A stretch of DNA of 64,000 bases, taken from positions 1 through 64,000 of the forward strand of contig JAGHIE010000007.1 in the NCBI GenBank assembly GCA_017887325.1, given 5' to 3'. This DNA is from Oscillospiraceae bacterium (lineage in GTDB: Bacteria > Bacillota > Clostridia > Oscillospirales > Ruminococcaceae). Positions 24,561 to 33,356 of the stretch are shown piece by piece. The translations under genes and the position numbers were made by a program. The stretch's first letter is position 1; the number at the start of each line of letters is the position of its first letter. The notes under the pieces were generated by a model. It searched no databases, was not told the origin of the DNA, and saw only the letters and a list, made by a program, of their open reading frames with translations.

Positions 24561-25184
24561 TTATTTAATAATTGTTTTTGAACCAACAACTTCTATTCTA
24601 CCTTGACAGAATAAGGAAACGGCTTGTGGTAATATTTTCCACTCAACTTGTTCCATAATTCTTCTTTGTAAAGTTTCTGGTGTATCATCATCTAATACAT
24701 CAATTGCTTTTTGTAATATGATAGGGCCACCGTCACAAACTTCTGTAACAAAGTGTACTGTAGCACCGGAAACCTTTACACCTTTTTCCAAAGCAGCTTC
24801 ATGTACATGTAAACCATAAAAACCTTTTCCACAAAAGCTAGGAATCAAAGCAGGGTGAACATTAATCATCTTATTTGGAAATGCTTTACAAACGCTTTCA
24901 TCTAAAATAGTCATAAAACCAGCGTATACAACTAAATCAGCCTTTTCTTCAACTAAAGCATCTAACATAGCTTTGCTGTAATCAGCAACACTAGAAAAAT
25001 CTTTTCTATTTAATATTCTAGCTTTGATATTATTATTTTTAGCTCTTTCTAAAGCATAAGCATTAGGATTTGATGAGATAACGCAAGTTATTTTTCCGTT
25101 TTCTATTTCACCACGATTTTGAGCATCAATTAGTGCTTGGAGGTTTGTACCCCCACCACTAACTAAAACAACGATATTCAACAT
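24561..25184 (-). CDS. purN: phosphoribosylglycinamide formyltransferase
   Basis: GAR transformylase using 10-formyl-THF, about 207 residues. Motifs: VLVSGGGTNLQALIDA at the N-terminus, the catalytic region KMINVHPALIPSF (Asn and His) and GATVHFVTEVCDGGPII with the catalytic Asp. The track start (GTG at 25196) lies directly on the AAGGAG site; ATG at 25184 has proper spacing. It lies between purM and purO in the operon. Confidence 0.95.
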   Translation of the reverse strand: MLNIVVLVSGGGTNLQALIDAQNRGEIENGKITCVISSNPNAYALERAKNNNIKARILNRKDFSSVADYSKAMLDALVEEKADLVVYAGFMTILDESVCKAFPNKMINVHPALIPSFCGKGFYGLHVHEAALEKGVKVSGATVHFVTEVCDGGPIILQKAIDVLDDDTPETLQRRIMEQVEWKILPQAVSLFCQGRIEVVGSKTIIK

Positions 25185-25228
25185 AGAATAATACACTCCT
25201 TTTTTATTAATTATATGTTCAAGGAAAA

Positions 25229-26266
25229 TTATTCTATAATAACACCTTCATCACTTTCAATTAATTTACCGATAACATAAGCATCATGGCCGTTAGCTTT
25301 TAAAATTTCAATAGTTTTATCAACATCAGCAGGATCAACACTAACTGTCATACCAACACCCATGTTAAATGTATTGAACATATCTCTTTCAGGAATATTA
25401 CCAACTTTAGCAATGTAATCAAAGATAGGTAAAACTTTTACAGCACTTCTATCAATTTTAGCTGTTAATGTTTTTGGGAAAGAACGAGGTAAGTTTTCAT
25501 AGAAACCACCACCAGTAATGTGAGCTACAGCTTTAACATTAACTTCTTTCATAAGGTTTAAGATAGCTTTAACATAAATTTTTGTAGGTGTTAATAAAGT
25601 TTCACCTAAAGATTTTCCACCTAATTCAGCAACTGGAGATTTAATGTCCGCATTTTCAATATCAAATACTTTTCTAACTAAAGAGAAACCATTTGAATGA
25701 ACACCGCTAGAAGGTAATGCGATTAAAACGTCACCAGCTTTTTGAGAATCTGGATTTAAGATTTTTGATTTGTCAACAACACCAACAGAAAAACCAGCTA
25801 AATCGTATTCATCAATAGGGTAGAAGCCAGGCATTTCAGCAGTTTCACCACCAGATAATGCACAACCAGCTTGTACACAACCTTCAGCAACACCAGAAAC
25901 GATTTCAGCAATTTTTTCAGGGAAGTTTTTACCACAAGCAATATAATCTAAGAAAACTAATGGTTTAGCACCACAGCAGATGATATCGTTAACGCACATA
26001 GCAACACAGTCAATACCTACTGTATCATGTTTGTCCATTAAGAAAGCAAGTTTTAATTTTGTACCAACACCATCAGTACCTGAGCATAAAACTGGTTTTT
26101 CGATACCTGTCATATCAAGTTCAAATAAACCACCAAAACCACCAATAGCACCCATAGCACCACTAGTCATAGTTCTTGCAACATGGCTTTTCATAAGTTC
26201 AACAGCTTTATAACCAGCAGTAACGTCTACGCCAGCTTCTTTATAACTTTCGCTAAAACTTTTCAT
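25229..26266 (-). CDS. purM: phosphoribosylformylglycinamidine cyclo-ligase
   Basis: AIR synthetase, 345 residues, full length. It has the PurM/PurL-fold motifs [33 protein letters not shown] and [14 protein letters not shown], plus [15 protein letters not shown]. It cyclises FGAM to AIR with ATP. The upstream enzyme PurL/PurQS is not encoded in this window. Confidence 0.97.
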   Translation of the reverse strand: MKSFSESYKEAGVDVTAGYKAVELMKSHVARTMTSGAMGAIGGFGGLFELDMTGIEKPVLCSGTDGVGTKLKLAFLMDKHDTVGIDCVAMCVNDIICCGAKPLVFLDYIACGKNFPEKIAEIVSGVAEGCVQAGCALSGGETAEMPGFYPIDEYDLAGFSVGVVDKSKILNPDSQKAGDVLIALPSSGVHSNGFSLVRKVFDIENADIKSPVAELGGKSLGETLLTPTKIYVKAILNLMKEVNVKAVAHITGGGFYENLPRSFPKTLTAKIDRSAVKVLPIFDYIAKVGNIPERDMFNTFNMGVGMTVSVDPADVDKTIEILKANGHDAYVIGKLIESDEGVIIE

Positions 26267-26286
26267 AAAAGTAACCTCACTTTAAA

Positions 26287-27717
26287 TTATTGATTTTTCT
26301 CTGATAATTTTTTTTCAAATCTGTCTTTACAAACAGTTTTAGGTGGCTCGATTGGATATTTTCCAGTAAAGCAACCATCACAGAAACCACAATGTGCACC
26401 TTCTGCAATTTGATTTACACTAGAAATGCTTAAATATCCTAAGCTGTCAGCACCAATATATTTACATATTTCTTCATTTGTCATACGACATGCGATAAGA
26501 TTTTCTTTACTGTCTACATCAGTACCAAAGAAACATTCGCTGATAAATGGAGGAGAAGAAATTCTTATATGAACTTCTTTTGCGCCTGCATCACGAAGTA
26601 ATTTTACAATTTTACCCATTGTAGTACCACGAACGATAGAGTCGTCAACTAAGATAACTCTTTTTCCTGCAACAGTGTTTTTAACTGCGTTTAATTTAAT
26701 TTTAACAGCATCTTCACGCTCATTTTGATTTGGTTTAATAAATGTACGAGCAACATAGCGGTTTTTGATAAAACCAACAGCATAAGGAATACCAGATTGA
26801 TGAGCATATCCCATAGCAGCTTCAAGACCAGAGTCTGGACAACCAATAACAACATCAGCTTGTACTGGGTGTTCTAAAGAAAGATAAGCACCAGCTCTGT
26901 GTCTTGCTCTTTGAACAGAAGCACCGTCTATAATTGAGTCAGGTCTAGCAAAGTAAACAAACTCAAATACACATAAATTACCTTTGCAACCACAATGTGT
27001 TTTGATAGATTTCATTTCATTGTTTTCAACAACTACTATTTCACCTGGTAAAACATCTCTAACAAATTCAGCTCCGATTGAGTCTAAAGCACAAGATTCA
27101 GAAGCAAAAACAATAGCACCGTTTTCACATTTACCAATACATAAAGGTCTAAATCCGTGAGGGTCTCTAGCACCAATCATTTTTTTAGCACTCATAATAA
27201 CTAAAGAATAAGCACCTTTAATTTTGTACATAGCTTGTTCAACAGCTGTTTCAATAGAAGGTGTTGAAATACGATTTTTTGTAATAGCATAAGCTATAAC
27301 TTCAGTATCGTTAGAACTGTGGAAAATTGCACCCTCAAGTTCAAATTCTTCTCTAAGTTCTAAAGCGTTAATCAAATTACCATTATGAGCTAAAGCCATA
27401 GGACCTTTGACATGGCGAATAACTAGAGGTTGTGCATTATTTCTAGCACAAGCACCAGTTGTACTATATCTAACATGTCCAACAGCCATATTACCTTGGC
27501 CTAATTTATTTAAAACATTTTCTGTAAAAACTTCAGGAACAAGACCTAAATCTCTGTGGTAATTGATAATACCATCATTATTAACTGCTATACCACAACT
27601 TTCTTGACCACGATGTTGTAAAGCATATAGAGCAAAGTATGTTGATTTTGCAACATTGGCTAAACTTGGTTCATAGATACCAAAAACGCCACATTCTTCG
27701 TGTAATTTATCAAACAT
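26287..27717 (-). CDS. purF: amidophosphoribosyltransferase
   Basis: 476 residues, first committed step of purine synthesis (PRPP plus glutamine to phosphoribosylamine). A short propeptide, MFDKLHEE, precedes Cys-9 of CGVFGI, which becomes the N-terminal nucleophile after cleavage. The PRPP site is RVILVDDSIVRGTT. Cysteines in CRMTNEEIC and HCGFCDGC fit the 4Fe-4S cluster of the Bacillus-type enzyme, so the protein should be oxygen-sensitive. A hairpin lies between it and purC. Confidence 0.97.
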   Translation of the reverse strand: MFDKLHEECGVFGIYEPSLANVAKSTYFALYALQHRGQESCGIAVNNDGIINYHRDLGLVPEVFTENVLNKLGQGNMAVGHVRYSTTGACARNNAQPLVIRHVKGPMALAHNGNLINALELREEFELEGAIFHSSNDTEVIAYAITKNRISTPSIETAVEQAMYKIKGAYSLVIMSAKKMIGARDPHGFRPLCIGKCENGAIVFASESCALDSIGAEFVRDVLPGEIVVVENNEMKSIKTHCGCKGNLCVFEFVYFARPDSIIDGASVQRARHRAGAYLSLEHPVQADVVIGCPDSGLEAAMGYAHQSGIPYAVGFIKNRYVARTFIKPNQNEREDAVKIKLNAVKNTVAGKRVILVDDSIVRGTTMGKIVKLLRDAGAKEVHIRISSPPFISECFFGTDVDSKENLIACRMTNEEICKYIGADSLGYLSISSVNQIAEGAHCGFCDGCFTGKYPIEPPKTVCKDRFEKKLSEKNQ

Positions 27718-27770
27718 TTAAAAATCTCCTCAACATTTAATATATAGTTAATTTAAGTTATTCACTAAAG

Positions 27771-27809
27771 AATAAAAAAGAGTGGACAATGGTTCATAGC
27801 CCACTCTTT
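27771..27809 (-). terminator. hairpin between purC and purF
   Basis: On the minus strand AAAGAGTGG pairs with CCACTCTTT, followed by TTTATTC, 14 bp after the purC stop and before purF. It probably terminates part of the transcripts, so that purEC are made in excess over the distal genes, or marks a separate purF promoter in the 50 bp that follow. Confidence 0.75.
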
Positions 27810-27822
27810 AAAAAACTAAAAA

Positions 27823-28533
27823 TTATTCACCCATTAAGCGTTTCATAACTTCTTTATAAGCGTCTTCTTCGCCACCCATATCTCTACGGAAACGGTCTTT
27901 ATCTAATTTTTCTTTAGTAACTGTATCCCAGAAACGACAAGTATCAGGAGAAATTTCGTCAGCTAAAACGATTGTTCCGTCAGATGTTTTACCAAATTCT
28001 AATTTGAAGTCGATTAATTGGATGTTAGCTTCTTTTAAGTAAGCGCTTAAAACTTCATTGATTTTTAAAGAGTATTTAGCAATTAAATCTAATTCTTCTT
28101 TTGTGCACCATTCCATAGCCATGATGTGATATTCATTAACCATAGGATCACCTAGAGCATCATCTTTGTAACAGTATTCTAAAACTGTTTTTTTCATAGG
28201 AGTTCCTTCTTCTAAACCTAAACGGTTAGCTAAAGAACCAGCAGCAATATTTCTAACGATTACTTCTAAAGGAACGATTGAAACTTTTTTAACAATAGTT
28301 TCTCTGTCAGAAATTTCTTCAACTAGGTGAGTAGGAACGCCTTCTTTTTCTAAAAGTTTCATTAAGTGGTTTGTTACTCTGTTGTTGATGATACCTTTGT
28401 CATGGATTGTACCTTTTTTAGCACCGTTTCCAGCAGTAGCATCATCTTTATAATCAACGATTAATAATTCTGGATCTTCTGTTGTCCAAACTTTTTTAGC
28501 TTTACCTTCATATAATTCTTTTACTTTTTGCAT
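27823..28533 (-). CDS. purC: SAICAR synthase
   Basis: 236 residues, the usual bacterial length. It joins aspartate to CAIR with ATP. Motifs: LYEGKAKKVW, FKDDAT-type YKDDATAGNGAKKG, VPLEVIVRNIAAGS and LVLADEISPDTCR-type IVLADEISPDTCRFWD. It follows purE by about 50 bp. Start ATG after AAGGAGG. Confidence 0.97.
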   Translation of the reverse strand: MQKVKELYEGKAKKVWTTEDPELLIVDYKDDATAGNGAKKGTIHDKGIINNRVTNHLMKLLEKEGVPTHLVEEISDRETIVKKVSIVPLEVIVRNIAAGSLANRLGLEEGTPMKKTVLEYCYKDDALGDPMVNEYHIMAMEWCTKEELDLIAKYSLKINEVLSAYLKEANIQLIDFKLEFGKTSDGTIVLADEISPDTCRFWDTVTKEKLDKDRFRRDMGGEEDAYKEVMKRLMGE

Positions 28534-28581
28534 AATAAATGCCTCCTTAAAATATTATATATCAAAAAATGTAATTTAAAC

Positions 28582-29082
28582 TTAGTTTAATTCTTGTTGT
28601 AACTTTTCATCTTTAGCAACAACTTCTGCAGTCATATCAGCTTTCATTTTTGCTAATTTATCTTGTAAATCTTTATTATAAATAGCCATCATTTGTACAG
28701 CTAAATAGCCTGCATTTTCAGCACCATCAATTGCAACAGTAGCAACTGGAATACCTTTTGGCATTTGAACTGTTGATAATAAAGCATCTAAACCATCTAA
28801 AGTAGAAGCTTTAATAGGGATACCTATTACTGGAAGAGTAGTGTGAGCAGCAAGCACACCAGCTAAATGAGCAGCTTTACCAGCAGCAGCGATAATAACA
28901 CCAAATCCATTTTCTCTAGCTTCACTTGCAAATTTACAAGCTTGTTCTGGAGTACGATGAGCAGACATAATGTGAGTTTCAACATTAATATCAAAAGATT
29001 TTAAAACATCGATAGTTTTTCTTAAAACTGGCAAATCGCTATCGCTACCCATAATAACGGCAACTTTTTTTGTTTCTGTCAT
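28582..29082 (-). CDS. purE: 5-(carboxyamino)imidazole ribonucleotide mutase
   Basis: 166 residues, PurE. Motifs: VAVIMGSDSDLPVL, SAHRTPEQACKFA and the glycine-rich VIIAAAGKAAHLAGVLAAHTTLPVIGIP. No purK is nearby, so it could be a class I mutase with a distant PurK or a class II enzyme acting directly on AIR and CO2; I cannot decide between them by eye. It is the first conventional gene of the purine operon. Confidence 0.95.
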   Translation of the reverse strand: MTETKKVAVIMGSDSDLPVLRKTIDVLKSFDINVETHIMSAHRTPEQACKFASEARENGFGVIIAAAGKAAHLAGVLAAHTTLPVIGIPIKASTLDGLDALLSTVQMPKGIPVATVAIDGAENAGYLAVQMMAIYNKDLQDKLAKMKADMTAEVVAKDEKLQQELN

Positions 29083-29097
29083 AAATACAACACCCTT

Positions 29098-29138
29098 TCA
29101 AAAAACAAATAAAGCTACGACAAAATAGTCGTAGCTTT
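29098..29138 (-). terminator. terminator/attenuator before purE
   Basis: On the minus strand AAAGCTACGAC, loop TATTTT, GTCGTAGCTTT, followed by ATTTGTTTTTTG. It lies between the small leader ORF and purE, about 20 bp before the purE ribosome site. If the purine operon uses the promoter at 29436-29408, this would be an attenuation point. Confidence 0.75.
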
Positions 29139-29146
29139 AGATATAC

Positions 29147-29365
29147 TTATACAATTATACAGTGGTACCCTTTAGATACACTTACACCTATAAAATTAGT
29201 TGCAACAATTTTGTATGCACTTGTCCCAGTATGTGAGTTTTGGCACACATTACCATAATACATTGCACCTATAGACTTATTTTTATTTGCAAGTATACAG
29301 AGAAGTTTTTGTAAAAAATAATTTACATATGAAAATGATTTATCATTGGAAATAGATAATTTCAT
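29147..29365 (-). CDS. small protein of unknown function upstream of purE
   Basis: 72 residues (MKLSISNDKSFSYVNYFLQK...). The start ATG at 29365 has a strong AAAGGAGGAG site upstream, and a promoter (TTGATT, 17 bp, TAAAAT) lies further back, so it should be expressed. A terminator follows it at once. It has three Cys and no membrane segment or recognisable family. It could be a real small protein or the visible part of a regulatory leader for the purine genes. Confidence 0.5.
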   Translation of the reverse strand: MKLSISNDKSFSYVNYFLQKLLCILANKNKSIGAMYYGNVCQNSHTGTSAYKIVATNFIGVSVSKGYHCIIV

Positions 29366-29407
29366 ATTTACTCCTCCTTTTAATACAAGCACTAAAAATA
29401 CAATCTA

Positions 29408-29436
29408 ATTTTACAATAAAAATGCAAATAAATCAA
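29408..29436 (-). promoter_or_regulatory. promoter of the small ORF / purine operon
   Basis: On the minus strand TTGATT (29436-29431), 17-bp spacer, TAAAAT (29413-29408), about 43 bp before the small ORF start. I see no purine-type (xpt) or ZTP-type riboswitch consensus in the leader. Confidence 0.65.
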
Positions 29437-29500
29437 TATAATTAAATGTTAAAAAAATAATAAAAAATATGCTCTTTATGTTGAATTTACACAATTAATG

Positions 29501-29529
29501 TTGACTAAAATAGTATAAAGATATATACT
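29501..29529 (+). promoter_or_regulatory. promoter of the GNAT gene
   Basis: TTGACT (29501-29506), 17-bp spacer, TATACT (29524-29529), about 35 bp before the start codon. It diverges from the purine-side promoter. Confidence 0.75.
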
Positions 29530-29563
29530 AATGAGAAAAAATATAATTTATGGGTGAATTAAA

Positions 29564-30013
29564 ATGAAAGATTTTGAGATTAAATTAATGAATAAAAATA
29601 TGCTAGATGAGTGTATAGATTTATTTATGGACACTTTTTCAAAAGAACCATGGAATGATGAGTATGAGTCAAGAAATCAAGTTGAAACATTTTTTAAAAA
29701 TTCTTTTGAAAATAATTATTTTTTAGGATATGTTTTAATTATAGATGAAAAAATAAAAGGAATAAGTATGGGATTTAAAAAAGCTTGGCTTAAAGGAATG
29801 GAGTATTACATAGATACATTTTGTATAGACTATGATTTACAGGGAAAAGGTTGGGGAAGTTTATTTATAAAACAAGTAGAAGAAACTATTAGTAAAGATG
29901 GATTAAATGCAATAATTTTAAATACAAGTATAGATTATCCGGCTTTCGATTTCTATAATAAGAATAGTTATAAGTGTATAGATGATTTAAGAATATTGGC
30001 TAAAGATTTATAA
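29564..30013 (+). CDS. GNAT-family N-acetyltransferase
   Basis: 149 residues, single GNAT domain. The acetyl-CoA pyrophosphate loop is QGKGWGS near residue 100, preceded by the strand YYIDTFCIDYDL, and the C-terminal strand AFDFYNKNSYKCID is typical. The acceptor is unknown. It is monocistronic, with its own promoter and a terminator shared with the convergent stomatin gene. Confidence 0.85.
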   Translation: MKDFEIKLMNKNMLDECIDLFMDTFSKEPWNDEYESRNQVETFFKNSFENNYFLGYVLIIDEKIKGISMGFKKAWLKGMEYYIDTFCIDYDLQGKGWGSLFIKQVEETISKDGLNAIILNTSIDYPAFDFYNKNSYKCIDDLRILAKDL

Positions 30014-30048
30014 AAAAAGCAATAGGTGTGAAACCTATTGCTTTTTTA
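30012..30048. terminator. bidirectional terminator, GNAT / stomatin genes
   Basis: AAAAAAGCAATAGGT pairs with ACCTATTGCTTTTTT; A and T runs on both sides serve both convergent genes. Confidence 0.9.
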
Positions 30049-30054
30049 AATATA

Positions 30055-31026
30055 TTATTTATCAGAATTTTTAAATAATTCACTAGCACTTGTTGCAAGA
30101 CCAGCAAAACTTTGAATATCACTAGGAACAATAATTTTTGTTGCTTGACCGTCAGCAGCTTTGCCAAATGCTTCTAAGCTCTTTAATGCTAATACTTTAT
30201 CAGAAGGGTTAGCTTGATTTAACATTTCAATACTTTGAGCCAATGCTTTTTGTACCATTTCAATAGCTTCAGCTTCACCTTGAGCTTCTCTGATTTTTTG
30301 TTCTTTTACAGCTTCAGCGTGTAAGATAGTAGCTTGTTTTTCAGCTTCAGCTTTTAAGATTTCACTTTCTTTTCTAGCTTCAGCTTCAAGAATTTGAGCT
30401 TGTTTTTTACCTTCTGCAACTAAGATAGAAGATTTCTTTTCACCTTCAGCTCTTAACATTGTTTCTCTACGTTCACGTTCTGCTTTCATTTGTTTTTCCA
30501 TAGAATCTTGGATTTCAGCAGGTGGAATAATGTTTTTAAGTTCAACACGATTTACTTTGATACCCCAACGGTCTGTTGCTTGGTCTAAAGTAGATGTGAT
30601 TTGAGTATTAATATAGTCACGAGAAGTTAAAGTATGGTCTAATTCTAGTTCACCAATAATGTTACGTAATGTTGTAGCAGTTAAATTTTCTATTGCTGAA
30701 ATAGGACGTTCAACACCATATGTGTATAATTTTGCATCTGTTACTTGATAGAATACAACTGTATCAATTTGCATTGTAACATTATCTTTTGTAATAACAG
30801 GTTGAGGTTTAAAATCAACAACATGTTCTTTTAAAGAAACTTTTTTTGCAATTCTGTCTAAGAAAGGAACAAGGAAGTGAACACCTGTAGACCATGTTGT
30901 ATGGTAAGAACCAAGTCTTTCTACTACAAATTCTTGAGCTTGTGGAACAATTTTTATTCTAGTTACTATGAATAATACAATAAATAGAATAACAGCTAAT
31001 ACAATTAAAAATGTGATGTTTGGCAT
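30055..31026 (-). CDS. SPFH/stomatin-like membrane protein (paraslipin)
   Basis: 323 residues. An N-terminal membrane anchor (FLIVLAVILFIVLFIVT) is followed by an SPFH domain (VPQAQEFVVERLGSYHTTWSTGVHFLVPFLDRI) and a long Ala/Glu/Lys coiled coil with repeating EAEKQA units at about 190-265. It scaffolds membrane microdomains and is thought to work with its NfeD partner, encoded 20 bp upstream in the same operon. Confidence 0.92.
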   Translation of the reverse strand: MPNITFLIVLAVILFIVLFIVTRIKIVPQAQEFVVERLGSYHTTWSTGVHFLVPFLDRIAKKVSLKEHVVDFKPQPVITKDNVTMQIDTVVFYQVTDAKLYTYGVERPISAIENLTATTLRNIIGELELDHTLTSRDYINTQITSTLDQATDRWGIKVNRVELKNIIPPAEIQDSMEKQMKAERERRETMLRAEGEKKSSILVAEGKKQAQILEAEARKESEILKAEAEKQATILHAEAVKEQKIREAQGEAEAIEMVQKALAQSIEMLNQANPSDKVLALKSLEAFGKAADGQATKIIVPSDIQSFAGLATSASELFKNSDK

Positions 31027-31046
31027 AATAAAAACTCCTTTACATA

Positions 31047-31478
31047 TTAAATTTTTTCAACAAAGGCTGTAACACCTTTAATTTCTCTTATAACGACAAC
31101 ACTATTTGCTGGGATAATTACCTTGTCATCAATACTTCTAGCATTCCATGTTAAACCAGAAACAGATAACCTTCCAGTTCCTTTGATATTATCAACTTCT
31201 TCTGTTAAAATACCTTCTTTACCAACAAAGCTATCAGTATTAGTTTTTTCATGTTTAAATTTGATGAACTTTTTAAATACAGGTCTAGTTAGTAAAAGTG
31301 ATATTATTGAAACAGCTAAAAATACAATAATTTGTATTAAGATAGAATCAGTAAAGCAGGAAACAATTAAAGAAACTAAAGCCCCTAATGCAAACCAAAT
31401 TGATACAATTTGTGCTGTAACTGTTTCAACAATTACAAAAATAATAAATAAAATAGCCCACACAATTATTTCGGTCAT
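31047..31478 (-). CDS. NfeD-like membrane protein
   Basis: 143 residues from ATG 31478, which follows GAGGGATATT (the track start at 31493 is upstream of that site). It has three or four membrane segments (IIVWAILFIIFVIVETVTAQIVSIWFALGALVSLIVSCF) and a C-terminal OB domain (VGKEGILTEEVDNIKGTGRLSVSGLTWNARS). It lacks the ClpP-like protease domain of long NfeD proteins. It is the standard partner of paraslipins. Confidence 0.9.
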   Translation of the reverse strand: MTEIIVWAILFIIFVIVETVTAQIVSIWFALGALVSLIVSCFTDSILIQIIVFLAVSIISLLLTRPVFKKFIKFKHEKTNTDSFVGKEGILTEEVDNIKGTGRLSVSGLTWNARSIDDKVIIPANSVVVIREIKGVTAFVEKI

Positions 31479-31601
31479 AATATCCCTCCTCAATATAATA
31501 TTATTATAAATTATATTAACATAATAATATCAGATTTGTTGAAAATTTACAATATATAATATTTAATTAAATATAAAATACAAAAATTTTTGTATGTGAT
31601 A

Positions 31602-31630
31602 AGTATATCATTAAGGGTATATTTAATCAA
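31602..31630 (-). promoter_or_regulatory. promoter of the nfeD-stomatin operon
   Basis: On the minus strand TTGATT (31630-31625), 17-bp spacer, TATACT (31607-31602). Confidence 0.65.
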
Positions 31631-31700
31631 AGTTAAAAAAACATCAAAAATGACTAAAAAAGCTTAAAAACAGTCAAATTTTACAAGCAAATATCTCCCG

Positions 31701-31730
31701 TATACTCTAGATAACTCTAATATACTCTAA
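31701..31730 (-). repeat. three tandem 10-bp repeats upstream of nfeD
   Basis: TATACTCTAG, ATAACTCTAA and TATACTCTAA follow each other without gaps, so on the minus strand TAGAG recurs every 10 bp, one helical turn. They lie about 70 bp upstream of the nfeD -35 box and outside the murC terminator, in the 303-bp gap 31494-31796 that otherwise holds only the promoter and AT-rich DNA. A phased activator-binding site is possible. Confidence 0.45.
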
Positions 31731-31762
31731 AATGCTTTTAAATATGATTTTGAGATAAAAAC

Positions 31763-31795
31763 AAAAAGCATATCGGATTTTCCGATATGCTTTTT
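31763..31795 (-). terminator. murC terminator
   Basis: On the minus strand AAAAAGCATATCGGA pairs with TCCGATATGCTTTTT, followed by GTTTTTATC, directly after the murC stop. Confidence 0.92.
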
Positions 31796-31796
31796 A

Positions 31797-33170
31797 CTAT
31801 TTTTCAAGTTTATCAATAATCATATGTGCACATTTATTTACATCACCACAACCTAAAGTAATAATCAAATCTCCAGGTTGAGCAATTGAAACAACATAAT
31901 CAGAAATTTCATCAAATTCAGGATACCATACACAGTTTGGTATTTTTTCAGCCAAATCCTTTGTGTAAATACCAATAGTATTTTTTTCTCGTGACCCCAT
32001 GATTTCTGATAATACAACAATATCAGCTATTTGTAAAACTTTAGCAAAATCATCTAAAAGTCTTGCTGTTCTTGAGTATGTGAATGGTTGGTGTACAGCA
32101 ATAACTCTTTTAAAATTCATAGATTTACCAGCTTCTAGTGTAACTTTTATTTCAGCTGGGTGATGAGCATAATCATCAACAACAGTTATATCATTTTTGT
32201 GATATAACACTTCAAATCTTCTTCCAGCACCTTTAAAGTTTTTCATACCAATATTTAATTTATCTGCACTAACTCCGGATATATAAGCACAAGCACATGC
32301 AGAAACAGCATTTAAAATGTTGTGTGTACCTGGAACAAATAAATCAATAGAAGTTAAAAATTGTCCTTTATGCATCAAATCAAAAGTTGTATGAACGCCT
32401 TGTTGTTTTACTATATTTGTAGGGTAAAAATCATTTGTATCAGAAAAACCAAATGTATATTTAGTTTTATCTATACCATCAACTGCTTTATGAGAATTTT
32501 CATCATCACCATTAAAAACGATACATTTTGTAGCAGAAGAAGCAAATTTATTAAATGAAGCTATTAAATTATCCATATTTTTGAAATAATCCATGTGGTC
32601 TTCATCAATGTTCAAAATAAGAGCTATATCAGGTGATAATTTTAAGAATGTATCAACAAATTCACAAGCTTCACATACCATATGTTCGCTTTTACCTATT
32701 CTACCAGAACCATCAATAGATTTTAACTTTCCACCAATAACAACAGTTGGGTCAGTATCAGCGTCCATCATAATTTGAGTAAGCATTGCTGAGGTTGTAG
32801 TTTTTCCGTGAGTACCACTTACACAGATAGCATTTTTAAAATAAGTAGATAAAATACCTAATAACTCACTTCTTTCTAAAACAGGAACACCACTAGCTTT
32901 AGCAGCAATAAGCTCAGGATTATCAGACATAATAGCTGCAGTGTGAACGATTAAGTCTGCACCTTCTATATTTTCACTTCTTTGTCCTAAAAATACTGGA
33001 ATACCCATTTCTTTTACTTTTTCTAATGTATCAGTAGGGTTATTGTCAGAACCTGTAAGATAATAACCTTGTGCATGTAAAATTTGAGCTAAAGGATACA
33101 TTCCAGATCCACCAATACCTATAAAGTGTATATGTTTCTTTCCATCAAGAATGCTATTTTCTAAATTCAT
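31797..33170 (-). CDS. murC: UDP-N-acetylmuramate-L-alanine ligase
   Basis: 457 residues. It adds the first amino acid to UDP-MurNAc. Motifs: HFIGIGGSGMYPLAQILH at the N-terminus, the ATP site CVSGTHGKTTTSAML, NIDEDHMDYFKN, and DDYAHHPAEIKVTL in the C-terminal domain. In many Clostridia murC is likewise outside the dcw cluster; here it is 6 kb before mraZ on the opposite strand and monocistronic, next to dpaA. Confidence 0.97.
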   Translation of the reverse strand: MNLENSILDGKKHIHFIGIGGSGMYPLAQILHAQGYYLTGSDNNPTDTLEKVKEMGIPVFLGQRSENIEGADLIVHTAAIMSDNPELIAAKASGVPVLERSELLGILSTYFKNAICVSGTHGKTTTSAMLTQIMMDADTDPTVVIGGKLKSIDGSGRIGKSEHMVCEACEFVDTFLKLSPDIALILNIDEDHMDYFKNMDNLIASFNKFASSATKCIVFNGDDENSHKAVDGIDKTKYTFGFSDTNDFYPTNIVKQQGVHTTFDLMHKGQFLTSIDLFVPGTHNILNAVSACACAYISGVSADKLNIGMKNFKGAGRRFEVLYHKNDITVVDDYAHHPAEIKVTLEAGKSMNFKRVIAVHQPFTYSRTARLLDDFAKVLQIADIVVLSEIMGSREKNTIGIYTKDLAEKIPNCVWYPEFDEISDYVVSIAQPGDLIITLGCGDVNKCAHMIIDKLEK

Positions 33171-33356
33171 TATTATTCCTCCAAATTTATGTACTAATAT
33201 ATTTTAATCTAATCTTAGATAGAATATGATAAATACTTAATAATAGTATTATATCACAATTATATATAAAATAATAGTTAAAATTGGGACTTTCACAAAA
33301 ATAGTATTGTAAGAATAAACTAAGAATATATGATAACAAAAATGGAGGTTATGACT

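Noticed and set aside
29147-29400. Guanine/adenine, ZTP or PRPP-type riboswitch before purE
   Set aside because: None of the conserved cores of these riboswitch classes is recognisable on the minus strand; the region is better explained by a small ORF plus terminator.
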